This document shows, one piece after another, positions 43,849 to 52,515 of a stretch of DNA of 59,653 nt. The notes beneath the pieces are model-generated. The model worked only from the letters and a program-made list of their open reading frames with translations. It was not told the origin of the DNA and did no database searches. The stretch spans positions 1 to 59,653 of the forward strand of contig WRKR01000014.1 in the NCBI GenBank assembly GCA_009782175.1. Reading direction: 5' to 3'. Origin of the DNA: Cystobacterineae bacterium (GTDB lineage: Bacteria > Myxococcota > Myxococcia > Myxococcales > Myxococcaceae). Both the position numbers and the translations under genes were made by a program. Each line of letters begins with the position of its first letter. The first letter of the stretch is position 1.

Positions 43849-45618
43849 TCAGGTTGTTATAGGTGTGGTTTTCTTTTGAAGAATGGCGGGCAGGCGCACA
43901 ACCATGGTTGTTCCTTTGCCAATGCCTTCGCTTTGGGCCTCAATGGTTCCATGGTGTGTTTCAACGAGGCTTTGAGCGATTGAAAGCCCCAAACCAAGGC
44001 CGTCGTGTTTGCGCGTGGCAGCGGATTCTTCTTGTCTAAAATGTTCAAACAGGTGTGCGAGAAAATGAGGATCAATCCCTATGCCATTATCAATGACTTT
44101 TAATACCAAGTTGGTTCCTTCAAGTTTGAGGCTAATTTGAATTTTCCCCCCGTGGTGAGAGAATTTGATGGCGTTGGATATCAGGTTAGAAACAACCTGT
44201 TGCAGACGCAACGAGTCCCCCATCACCAAGGGCAATTTTCCTGAGGGCATATAGTGGATGGAAATGTCTTGAGCTGATGCGGAGAGCCTGTGTCCCTCCA
44301 CAACATTGCTGACAATTTCTTGAAAAGAAATGGGTTTGGTTTCTAAAAAAAGCTTTCCCGCGACACTTCGAGACACATCCAATAAGTCATCAATAAGCTG
44401 TGTTTGTATGCGAGCATTCCTTTCGATGACATCCAATCCTTTGGAGAGGGTTTTCGGGCTATCCAAGTTGCTTTTTAACAGCTGAGACCATCCCAAAATA
44501 GGTATGAGTGGGCTTCTCAATTCATGCGAGACGATTGCCAAAAAATTGTCTTTCAGTTTGTTGGCTTCTTTGGCTTGTTGATAGAGGCGCGCATTGTCAA
44601 ATGCCAGCGCTGCGCGACGCGAGAGCTCTTCTGCCAAAATAAAATCACCTTCAGAGTGCTCTTCTGGAGCTGTTTTTCCGAAAATGATGCAACCCAGATA
44701 GTTGTTTGAAATTAAAATAGGCGCAATGAGAAGCGAGTTTGCAGGAAGAGGTTCGTCAAAATGATGTTGGTGTTTGTTCCAAGTTTCTTCCCAAAGTTTT
44801 CCATTGTTTCGGATATGGCAGGTATAACCTGTGTTGAGTGTGGATTTTAGAAGTTGTTGCCAGACAAAGCTTTTATGGAACACAGAATGTGCGAGCTGTG
44901 CTTCCAGTGCTTGAGAAATGCTGGCACAAGCCACTTTTTCAAAAACCTGCTCACTGCTAAAAAGCTCAAACATGCAAAAGCTTCCAAGCTCAGGAATAGA
45001 AAGTCGAGTTAAACGGTCGATGATGGTGGATTGATCTAAGGATGAAGAAATGACATTGCTTGCCTCAGCAAGAAAAGCCAACCTTCGGCGAATGCTTTTT
45101 TCTGAGAGGATCCGTCTTGTTTGTTCTTCAGCCTGTTTGAACTCGGTGATGTTTTCAATCACCAAAAGCAAATAAGGCTCATGGGCAAACTCCTGGATAT
45201 GGGATGCCCAAATGGCAAGCCAAATGGTGGATAAGTTTTCATCCTTTATTGAAACTTCAATGTGGCCTTTGTTGGACTTTCCAGCAATCAGCTCTGCAAT
45301 AAGCGTGTGCAAACCTGAAAACAAAGAGCCAATCACTTGCCCGACCAATTGCTCTATGGGCCTGACCAGCATTTTAGATGCTGCGGTGTTTGCGAAAATA
45401 ATTTTTTGTTCAGAATCAACAAACAGAGCACCCATAGAAATATCGCGGAAGCCAGAAAAAAAATGCGTTAGAAAATGCGTTTCTATGTTTGCCAGATAGT
45501 GCTCTAAACGCTGAGTCAGCTCATCAATCCGCGCTTGAGCTTTGTTGAGTTGCTCTTGAAGGCGCTGCACTTCATGAAGGTTGTTGTCAATTCCATCCAC
45601 GGCAATTTGTCTTCTCAA
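43849..45618 (-). CDS. Soluble PAS-GAF sensor histidine kinase
   Basis: A 589-residue hybrid-sensing kinase without an evident transmembrane helix. It starts with a coiled coil (LQEQLNKAQARIDELTQRLE), then a PAS domain (about 55-165), a GAF domain (about 185-345), and the kinase core. HisKA has the phospho-His in IVSHELRSPLIPILGWSQLL. The ATPase part has LQQVVSNLISNAIKFS (N box), KVIDNGIGIDP (G1) and GLGLGLSIAQSL (G2). No receiver partner is adjacent. Start TTG 45618 lacks a clear ribosome site; a GTG at 45600 is possible. It converges with the Ser/Thr kinase gene. Confidence 0.9.
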   Translation of the reverse strand: MRRQIAVDGIDNNLHEVQRLQEQLNKAQARIDELTQRLEHYLANIETHFLTHFFSGFRDISMGALFVDSEQKIIFANTAASKMLVRPIEQLVGQVIGSLFSGLHTLIAELIAGKSNKGHIEVSIKDENLSTIWLAIWASHIQEFAHEPYLLLVIENITEFKQAEEQTRRILSEKSIRRRLAFLAEASNVISSSLDQSTIIDRLTRLSIPELGSFCMFELFSSEQVFEKVACASISQALEAQLAHSVFHKSFVWQQLLKSTLNTGYTCHIRNNGKLWEETWNKHQHHFDEPLPANSLLIAPILISNNYLGCIIFGKTAPEEHSEGDFILAEELSRRAALAFDNARLYQQAKEANKLKDNFLAIVSHELRSPLIPILGWSQLLKSNLDSPKTLSKGLDVIERNARIQTQLIDDLLDVSRSVAGKLFLETKPISFQEIVSNVVEGHRLSASAQDISIHYMPSGKLPLVMGDSLRLQQVVSNLISNAIKFSHHGGKIQISLKLEGTNLVLKVIDNGIGIDPHFLAHLFEHFRQEESAATRKHDGLGLGLSIAQSLVETHHGTIEAQSEGIGKGTTMVVRLPAILQKKTTPITT

Positions 45619-45726
45619 GCAAGCATGGGCGCGGGTTTATTTTGCATTCTTTTTGTTGGACCACAAAGCGGTTGGACAGCAAAACGCTGGGACGACAAAA
45701 CGCTGGGACGACAAAACAATATCTGT

Positions 45727-47427
45727 CTAGGAGCGGGAGCGCAAAAAACGCCTAAGAGAAAATTTAAACATTCCGCCTCTTGAAAAATATCGAATGACTG
45801 AAACAAGAGAAATGAGGCTTGCAGCTGCTATTCCGATGAGGCCGAGGATGGGGATGCCATGGAACTCCCAATTTTTTGAGGCGAAGAGCATGAAAGAGCC
45901 GAGGATGAGGCTGGAGGTACACAGCCCGGCAAAGATGATGGCACCTAGAAAACGAATGTTTTGGTTTTGGTGGGCAAATTGTTCAGCGTTGATGTTGACA
46001 GAAAATTTTCCAGCTTCAAGGTCCAACAATATTTGTGAAAGTTGAAAAGGCACCTCATTAATGGAGGTGCTTAGACGAAAAAGTGTGCGCAAGCTGTTTT
46101 CTTGAAACTGGGACATGTCATAGCGATCTGCCAATATTCTTTTGGCATAGGGGAGGATCATTTTAGAAATGTTCATGTCAGGGTGGAGCGTGCGCAAAAT
46201 TCCTTCAGTTGTTACAGCGGCTCGGCATAGGACAGCATATTCTTTGGGAATGCGGATGCGATATTTGATGGCCAAATTCATTAAGTCATTCAAAAGGTGT
46301 CTGGCGCTGAGCTCAGCCAGGGATGCAGGCGTATAGCTGCTGAAAATGTGTTCAATATCATCACGAAACCCAAGCAAGTTGGTTCGTCCGGTAGGTTCTC
46401 CCAGGCGATAGAGCAAACGGGCCACGGAGGCGGCATCTTTTAAGGAGACAGCAAGAACCAGGTTGACCAGTGTTTCTTGCATGGGCTTGGTAATTTTGCC
46501 TACAAGTCCAAAGTCGATGAGTGCTATTTTGGGCCCTTCGAGGACGAGCAAGTTTCCTGGGTGAGGGTCGCCATGGAAGAGTCCATCGACAAAGAGTTGT
46601 TGGAAAGCCTCCTCTATGGCGAGTTGTGCCAAGGTGGTTTTTTCGTTTTGGGAGAGCTGAGTTTTGGAGAGTTTTTGGCCGTGAATGGACTCTAAAGTCA
46701 GCACGGTTGCGTTGGTTAATTCCCGGTATACGCGGGGGATGCGTATATTGGGCCTGTCTTTGTGGTTCTCAAAAAAAATCTCAACGTTCTGAGCTTCATT
46801 TAAAAAGTTCAACTCTTCATGAATGGCTTTGTCAAACTCTTTAACAATTCCGCTTAAGGTATAGAGCCCTGTTTCTTCAATGACAGCCTCCAATGCTTTG
46901 GCCAAATAATAGAGTATAGAGAGGTCCGCCTCAATGTTTTGGGCAATGCCGGGGCGTTGGACTTTAATGACAACCTCTTCACCGTCATGTGTTTTGGCTT
47001 TGTGGACTTGAGCAATGGATGCGGCAGCAAGAGGCTCTGTGTCGATGAAGGAGAAAAGCTCTTCGGGTTTTTTTTGAAAGCTGGATTCTATTTGCGCATG
47101 TATAAGCTCAATGGAGATGGGAGCTGCACTGTCTTGCAAATAGGAAAGCTCTTGTATGAATTCAGAAGGCAACAAGTCTCCGCGTGTTGACAACACTTGC
47201 CCAAGTTTGACGAAGCTTGGGCCAAGCTCATCCAGCATAAGTCGAAACCGACGGGCGATGGAGCCGCGGCGTGTTTCTGTTTCATTGGCCGGCTCAATTT
47301 TTTTTCCAATGAGGTTTTCAAGGCCGGAGCGCCCAAGCAGGTCCGCAAAACCATGTCTCGCAGCAATGGTGAGCACTTGTCGAAGGCGATTGAGATCTTG
47401 AAAAGCTCCTTTTAGCACAATGCGCAA
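45727..47427 (-). CDS. UbiB/ABC1/ADCK-family atypical kinase
   Basis: A 566-residue protein of the UbiB family, linked to quinone synthesis and lipid homeostasis. The family motifs are visible: FVKLGQVLSTRGDLLP (KxGQ), EPLAAASIAQVHKA (the Ala-rich loop replacing the glycine loop), VVIKVQRPG, FHGDPHPGNLLVL and IALIDFGLVG. Two hydrophobic helices lie near the C-terminus (about 490-545: GAIIFAGLCTSSLILGSF, GLIGIAAASLISLVSVI). The TTG start at 47427 is provisional. It is not beside other ubi or men genes; it precedes the histidine kinase on the same strand. Confidence 0.92.
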   Translation of the reverse strand: MRIVLKGAFQDLNRLRQVLTIAARHGFADLLGRSGLENLIGKKIEPANETETRRGSIARRFRLMLDELGPSFVKLGQVLSTRGDLLPSEFIQELSYLQDSAAPISIELIHAQIESSFQKKPEELFSFIDTEPLAAASIAQVHKAKTHDGEEVVIKVQRPGIAQNIEADLSILYYLAKALEAVIEETGLYTLSGIVKEFDKAIHEELNFLNEAQNVEIFFENHKDRPNIRIPRVYRELTNATVLTLESIHGQKLSKTQLSQNEKTTLAQLAIEEAFQQLFVDGLFHGDPHPGNLLVLEGPKIALIDFGLVGKITKPMQETLVNLVLAVSLKDAASVARLLYRLGEPTGRTNLLGFRDDIEHIFSSYTPASLAELSARHLLNDLMNLAIKYRIRIPKEYAVLCRAAVTTEGILRTLHPDMNISKMILPYAKRILADRYDMSQFQENSLRTLFRLSTSINEVPFQLSQILLDLEAGKFSVNINAEQFAHQNQNIRFLGAIIFAGLCTSSLILGSFMLFASKNWEFHGIPILGLIGIAAASLISLVSVIRYFSRGGMFKFSLRRFLRSRS

Positions 47428-47533
47428 AGCCTCTCACGAGTTGATGCTGGTCGCAACTCTTGAGAAGAACTATTTTTTTGAGCGCTGGATTTTTGTGGAT
47501 GCTTTTGGATTCTCTCTGCTAACTGCTGGCCTC

Positions 47534-50197
47534 ATGGATAATTTTTCAGCCCATGCGACGCCGATGATGAAGCAATACATGGAGCTCAAATCTCAATACC
47601 CGGATGCCATTTTGTTTTTTCGTCTAGGTGATTTTTATGAGATGTTTTTTGATGATGCGCTGAAGGCCGCAGATGTGTTGCAAATTACGCTGACTTCACG
47701 CTCCAAAGGCCCTGACAAAGTCCCCATGGCAGGCATTCCATTCCACGCTGCGAGGCGATATATTGCAAAGCTGATTGAAGCAGGCCTCAAAGTGGCCATT
47801 TGTGAGCAAGTCGAAACACCCGGAAAATCCAACCTCGTTCGCCGGGAAATAGTCCGTGTTATAACGCCGGGGATGGTTTTGGACGAAGAGGTTTTGGAGG
47901 CCAAAACAAACAATTTTTTGGCAGCCATCCAATATGTGAAAGGGCAATTTGGGCTAGCCATGTTGGATGTTTCCACAGGGGAATTTTTGGCTTTCCCCAT
48001 GTTGGAAGCCAGCGCTCTTCGAGATGAGTTGGCGAAGTTTTTTGTGAGAGAGCTGCTCATTCCCAAAGAAACGCCAGAAGCGCGGATTGAGCATGTGTTG
48101 GAGGGCTTTTCTCCTCGCCCGTTGGTTGTGTTTTTAGAGAGGGAGGAGTTTGATTTTTCAAATGCGAATGCTTTGCTTTGCTCCCACTTTAAAGTGTTGA
48201 GCCTGGAGCCCTTTGGCCTCAACAACAACCAAGCGTCCATTTCTGCAGCGGGTGCTGCACTGAATTATTTGCTCAAAACCCAGAAAACAGCGGCCACACA
48301 TGTGACAAAAATTCACCTGTGCCACCGCTCGAATTATTTGCTTTTGGATGATGCAACCATTGGGCATTTGGAGATTGTGAAGACAGCACGTGAGGGCCAA
48401 CGCACAGGCTCCTTGTTGGCTGTTATGGACAAGACAAGCACCACGCCGGGTGCACGAAAACTCATGCGTTGGATTTTGTCCCCGCTCACCCAAAAGCAGG
48501 AGATTGAAGAGCGTTATAATGCTGTCGAAGAATGGAGAGAAAAGTCTGTCAACCGAGAAAAATTAAGAAACCTCTTGAGAGAAGTTGCAGATGTTGAGCG
48601 TTTGTGTGCACGCCTCTCTTTGGCCTCGGGCACACCCAGAGACATGAGGGTGTTGGGGCAAACGCTCTCTATATTTCCAAAAATAACGTTGGTGCTTTCT
48701 GAGATGCGCTCAACTCTGCTTGGCGGACTCATGTCTTTTCTGGAGAGAAAGGAATTGCAGGTTTTGGCAGAGAAGCTGCTTCGTGCGTTGGTGGATGAGC
48801 CGCCCATAAACATGGCAGAGGGTGGGTTTATGCGCGAGGGTTTTTGTCCGGAGTTGGATGAGGCCATAGGCCTTGCGTCCTCGGGGAAAGAATGGTTGCT
48901 GAAGATGGAGGCCCAAGAGAGAAAGCTTACGGGCATTAACAATTTGAAGCTCCGTTATAACCGGGTGTTTGGCTATTATATGGAAGTGAGCAAAGCCAAC
49001 TTGCATTTGGTGCCGCCCCATTGGACACGCAAGCAAACCATGGTGGGGGCAGAGCGTTTTGTGACGGAGGAGTTGCAAGAATATGAGAGCAAAATTTTGG
49101 AGGCTCAGGAGAAGCGCATTCAGGTTGAGTTGCGTTGGTTTGAAACATTGCGCCAGGAAGTTGTTTCGAAAAGCCAGCTTATTTTAGCTGCGGCAGATGC
49201 CATTGCGACGGTGGATGTGCTCGCCAGTTTTGCTCAGTTGGCGGTTGAAAACTGTTATAGCCGTCCTGTGTTGGAAGAAGGTGTTGCACTTGAAATAATG
49301 GCAGGGCGGCACCCCGTGGTTGAGCAGATGATTAAGCCTCAACCTTTTATTCCCAACAACCTCTCGCTCAATGCGGAGGATGGACAATTGGTGCTGATAA
49401 CAGGCCCCAACATGGCGGGGAAAAGCACCGTCATGCGCCAAACGGCCTTGTGCGTGTTGATGGCGCAGGCAGGCTCCTTTGTACCGGCACAGAAAATGCG
49501 TCTGGGCATTTGCGACAGGCTTTTTTCCAGGGTGGGTGCTTCAGACAATCTGTCTAAAGGGCAGTCCACTTTTATGGTGGAGATGGTGGAGACAGCCCAT
49601 ATTTTGCACAACGCGACTTCCAACAGCTTTATTATTTTGGATGAGATTGGTCGGGGGACGGCAACCTTTGATGGTTTGTCCTTGGCCTGGGCTGTGGCTG
49701 AATATTTGTGTGACGAGGTGAAGGCGCGGTGTTTGTTTGCGACACATTACCATGAGCTGACGGATTTGGCCCACGAGAGAGCCCATGTCAGAAATGCTTC
49801 CATTGCTGTGCAGGAGAAGGACGGAAAAATTTTCTTTTTGCGCAAACTCGTCGAAGGCCCTGCCAATAGATCTTACGGCATTGAGGTGGCGCGTCTGGCA
49901 GGGATGCCTCCTCGCATACTCAAGCGCGCCAAAGCCTTGCTGGCCAACCTGGAAGCCCAAGAGCTGGATGAGACCGGGCGCCCCAGCATCCTCCAGGAGA
50001 CAAAAAAAAGACGCCTCCAAGCCCAACTCGCCCTGTTTGAAGAAAAACAGGAAACAAAACAAGCAGGCTATGCGTTTTCCGACGAGGTTTTGCAGGCCAT
50101 TGCAGAGTTTCCCCTCACGACGACGACACCGCTGGAAGCCCTCAACAACATTGCCCAATGGCAGGCAAAACTCCATAGGCTGCCGAGCGGTTTATAG
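47534..50197 (+). CDS. mutS: DNA mismatch repair protein MutS
   Basis: An 887-residue mismatch sensor. The N-terminal mismatch-binding domain has RLGDFYEMFFDDA (the F-x-E motif). The C-terminal ATPase has the Walker A GPNMAGKSTVMRQ near residue 623, STFMVEMVETAHIL, Walker B IILDEIGRGTATFDG and the ATHYHELTDL region. ATG 47534 gives a family-typical start MDNFSAHATPMMKQYMEL; the open frame extends 38 codons upstream, into the UbiB gene start, without a known domain. Complete and intact by eye. Confidence 0.96.
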   Translation: MDNFSAHATPMMKQYMELKSQYPDAILFFRLGDFYEMFFDDALKAADVLQITLTSRSKGPDKVPMAGIPFHAARRYIAKLIEAGLKVAICEQVETPGKSNLVRREIVRVITPGMVLDEEVLEAKTNNFLAAIQYVKGQFGLAMLDVSTGEFLAFPMLEASALRDELAKFFVRELLIPKETPEARIEHVLEGFSPRPLVVFLEREEFDFSNANALLCSHFKVLSLEPFGLNNNQASISAAGAALNYLLKTQKTAATHVTKIHLCHRSNYLLLDDATIGHLEIVKTAREGQRTGSLLAVMDKTSTTPGARKLMRWILSPLTQKQEIEERYNAVEEWREKSVNREKLRNLLREVADVERLCARLSLASGTPRDMRVLGQTLSIFPKITLVLSEMRSTLLGGLMSFLERKELQVLAEKLLRALVDEPPINMAEGGFMREGFCPELDEAIGLASSGKEWLLKMEAQERKLTGINNLKLRYNRVFGYYMEVSKANLHLVPPHWTRKQTMVGAERFVTEELQEYESKILEAQEKRIQVELRWFETLRQEVVSKSQLILAAADAIATVDVLASFAQLAVENCYSRPVLEEGVALEIMAGRHPVVEQMIKPQPFIPNNLSLNAEDGQLVLITGPNMAGKSTVMRQTALCVLMAQAGSFVPAQKMRLGICDRLFSRVGASDNLSKGQSTFMVEMVETAHILHNATSNSFIILDEIGRGTATFDGLSLAWAVAEYLCDEVKARCLFATHYHELTDLAHERAHVRNASIAVQEKDGKIFFLRKLVEGPANRSYGIEVARLAGMPPRILKRAKALLANLEAQELDETGRPSILQETKKRRLQAQLALFEEKQETKQAGYAFSDEVLQAIAEFPLTTTTPLEALNNIAQWQAKLHRLPSGL

Positions 50198-50339
50198 GGC
50201 GCCTGACAACCTGCCCCAGCAGGCCAACGGAAGGCTTGACTCCAGAGAAGCTCTGCTTTGCAAGTGAAATAGCCCATTCCGAAAAATTGCCCCCAAAGAA
50301 AAGCTGTGTTTTTATCCTACTTGAAACTACCTTATTGAG

Positions 50340-52190
50340 ATGGAAAAGGCACGCAAAACAGGGCAGCGCTGGTTTGTACAGGGGCTTAGGCACCTGTGCC
50401 TGCTTTGTGTGCTGTGTGCTTGGCCGGCCTTGGCGGCTTCTGCGGGGGTTGAATATGCAAGCGCTCGAGAAAATTATATAAAATTGAAAGCGGATGAAAA
50501 GCGCTCCAAGTTGCGCCACCCTTGGCTGGCCAGCATTGCCGGCTTTGAGGCGGTGGCCAAAAACCACCCCAACTCTGCGCAGGCCGCGGATGCCAGCTTT
50601 AGTGTGGCGCGTTTATATGCGGAGTTGGCCAGCATTTCAGGCTTGAAGGAGGACAGGGAGGCGGCCTTGAGAGGCTTTCAGGCCTTTATGGCTGCCTGGC
50701 CCAAACACCGCTTGGCGGATGATGCGGCTTTGGAAGCGGGAAAACTCGCCTTGCGCCTGGGGGATATTGGCAAAGCACACCACTGGGCCCACTGGGGCAT
50801 TGAGCACAATGGGGACATGCAAGCCCAACTCAAAGCCTTTAAAAAACAGCTGCCTCCCCTCCCTGCTGCGCCTCCCAAAACGGCAGCCCTTGTTGCAAAA
50901 ACACCGCCTGCCTCAAAACCTGCTGCCTCAAAACCTGCTGCCTCAACTACAGCTCCACAAGCCCCTTCTCAGCCAGCCCATGTGGCCAAAATACCTCCTG
51001 CAACCGCAGGCAAGGCGCCTTTGGCGGCGGCTAAAAGCTCAGCCAAACCCTCGCCACAAGCTGCTCCTCCTCAGGCTCCCCCCAATGCTCAACTCATGCA
51101 GGCCTTTGCTGCAACGGGAAAAAAGGCCCCGGCCATTGCCGTTGAAAAGCCTGTTATAGCGGCTGCCATAGCTATAGCGCCCTCAAAACCGCCCTCAAAA
51201 CCGCCCTCAAAACCGGCGTCGGCGACCCAAGGCCTTGTGCCTGTGGAGCGGCATATACCCAAAGCTCCACCTATAGACATGGCAGCGCTGGAGGCCTCAT
51301 TGCCCAGCCCAGCTCCCCCTGAGGGAGAAGGGTTTTTGGGGAAAATGGGCTTGCCCAGTGTGCCGGGCATGAGGGAGCGCCTGAGGGACGTCAGGGTAGG
51401 GGAGCCTCAGGCCAGCCAAAAAGAGGTAGAAGCCAGGCTCCGGAGAATGGAGCAGGCCCTGGGGGAAACAGAGGTGGCCTTGGCTCAACAGCTGGGGCTG
51501 AAGGCCAGGCGCATTGTTGTGGATGCAGGGCACGGGGGCCATGACAGCGGAGCGGTAGGGCCTTCAGGGCTTTTTGAGAAAGATGTTACTCTGGATATTG
51601 CCTTAAAGCTTTCCAAAAAATTGAAGGCCTCCGGCTATGAGGTGTTTTTAACCCGCTCGGATGATCGCTTCGTCAAACTAGAAGACAGAACGCGCTTTGC
51701 CAACAAAGTGAAAGGCGACGTTTTTATTTCCATCCACTGCAACGCCTCGCCCAACAAAAAAACCCGCGGCATTGAAACCTATACGCTGAATGTCTCCTCG
51801 GACAAATATGCCACCCGCCTCGCTGCCCGCGAAAATGCAGGCGCAGAAAAAGGCATTGGAGAGTTGCAGTTTATTTTGGCTGACTTGGCAACCAAAGCCA
51901 ACACCATAGAGTCCGGCCAATTGGCCCGCTTTGTCCAAAACGCCCTCGTCACCTCGCTTGGGAAAAAATATAAAGATACCAAGGGCTTGGGACACAGAGA
52001 GGCTTTGTTTTTTGTATTGCTTGGCGCCAAAATGCCGGCCATTTTGGTTGAAGTTTCATTTTTGTCCAACCCCCAGGACGAAAAACTTTTGGCCAATGGC
52101 CAATACCGCTCCCATGTTGCAGAGGGCATTTATGAGGGTATTAAAAATTTTGCCGGAAGCCGGGAGCAGCTGGCAGGTTTAACAGACTAG
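50340..52190 (+). CDS. N-acetylmuramoyl-L-alanine amidase (AmiC-like) with helical and Pro-rich regions
   Basis: A 616-residue exported cell-wall hydrolase that cuts the amide between MurNAc and the stem peptide. Signal peptide about 1-33. Residues 45-165 form TPR-like helices (NSAQAADASFSVARLYAEL). Residues 175-345 are a Pro/Ala/Lys-rich linker with short tandem repeats (SKPPSKPPSKPA). The Amidase_3 domain (about 388-605) carries the zinc ligands in VVDAGHGGHDSGA, the Glu of the LFEKDVTLDIA region, FISIHCNAS and the catalytic Glu in LVEVSFLSNPQDE. It follows mutS. Confidence 0.92.
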   Translation: MEKARKTGQRWFVQGLRHLCLLCVLCAWPALAASAGVEYASARENYIKLKADEKRSKLRHPWLASIAGFEAVAKNHPNSAQAADASFSVARLYAELASISGLKEDREAALRGFQAFMAAWPKHRLADDAALEAGKLALRLGDIGKAHHWAHWGIEHNGDMQAQLKAFKKQLPPLPAAPPKTAALVAKTPPASKPAASKPAASTTAPQAPSQPAHVAKIPPATAGKAPLAAAKSSAKPSPQAAPPQAPPNAQLMQAFAATGKKAPAIAVEKPVIAAAIAIAPSKPPSKPPSKPASATQGLVPVERHIPKAPPIDMAALEASLPSPAPPEGEGFLGKMGLPSVPGMRERLRDVRVGEPQASQKEVEARLRRMEQALGETEVALAQQLGLKARRIVVDAGHGGHDSGAVGPSGLFEKDVTLDIALKLSKKLKASGYEVFLTRSDDRFVKLEDRTRFANKVKGDVFISIHCNASPNKKTRGIETYTLNVSSDKYATRLAARENAGAEKGIGELQFILADLATKANTIESGQLARFVQNALVTSLGKKYKDTKGLGHREALFFVLLGAKMPAILVEVSFLSNPQDEKLLANGQYRSHVAEGIYEGIKNFAGSREQLAGLTD

Positions 52191-52224
52191 GTCGCTTCCA
52201 CTTGAGGCTCATATGCTCCTCAAA

Positions 52225-52242
52225 AGAGAGCTGCAGCTCTCT
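52225..52242. other. 18-bp perfect palindrome
   Basis: AGAGAG-CTGCAG-CTCTCT is its own reverse complement. It lies 35 bases after the amidase stop codon. As a hairpin it would have a tight loop and no T-run, so it could be a weak terminator or a protein-binding site. Confidence 0.5.
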
Positions 52243-52275
52243 CTTGCCTCGCTCCATTCCGTTCCGCCTGCTCCA

Positions 52276-52419
52276 CTCCGTGGATGAACACAGCTCAAAC
52301 CCATGCACTCAAATGTCAATAAAACCTGACATTGTGTCATGTTTTAAGCGACAAAATGTCAATATTTGCTGACATCATGTCAACAAAAGACTGCACTGTT
52401 GGGGAGTGAAAAGTGCGCC
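52276..52419 (+). promoter_or_regulatory. Leader repeat A with two operator-like palindromes
   Basis: The first of three 144-bp leaders with the same length. It has AATGTCA-N8-TGACATT at 52312-52333 and a second, AATGTCA-N8-TGACAT, at 52355-52375. The starts are 43 bp apart, about four helix turns, and extra TGTCA half-sites follow each. A conserved block GTTGGGGAGTGAAAAGTGCGCC closes the repeat at 52398-52419. It lies upstream of the first GLUG lipoprotein gene. Confidence 0.75.
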
Positions 52420-52515
52420 CTTTCGACCCAAAGTTGAAAAAATGTTTTTTTGAAACTACGCTCAGCAATAGATGCTCTGTTGTATATAGGCCGAAACAGC
52501 CCCGGAAAAACAGGA

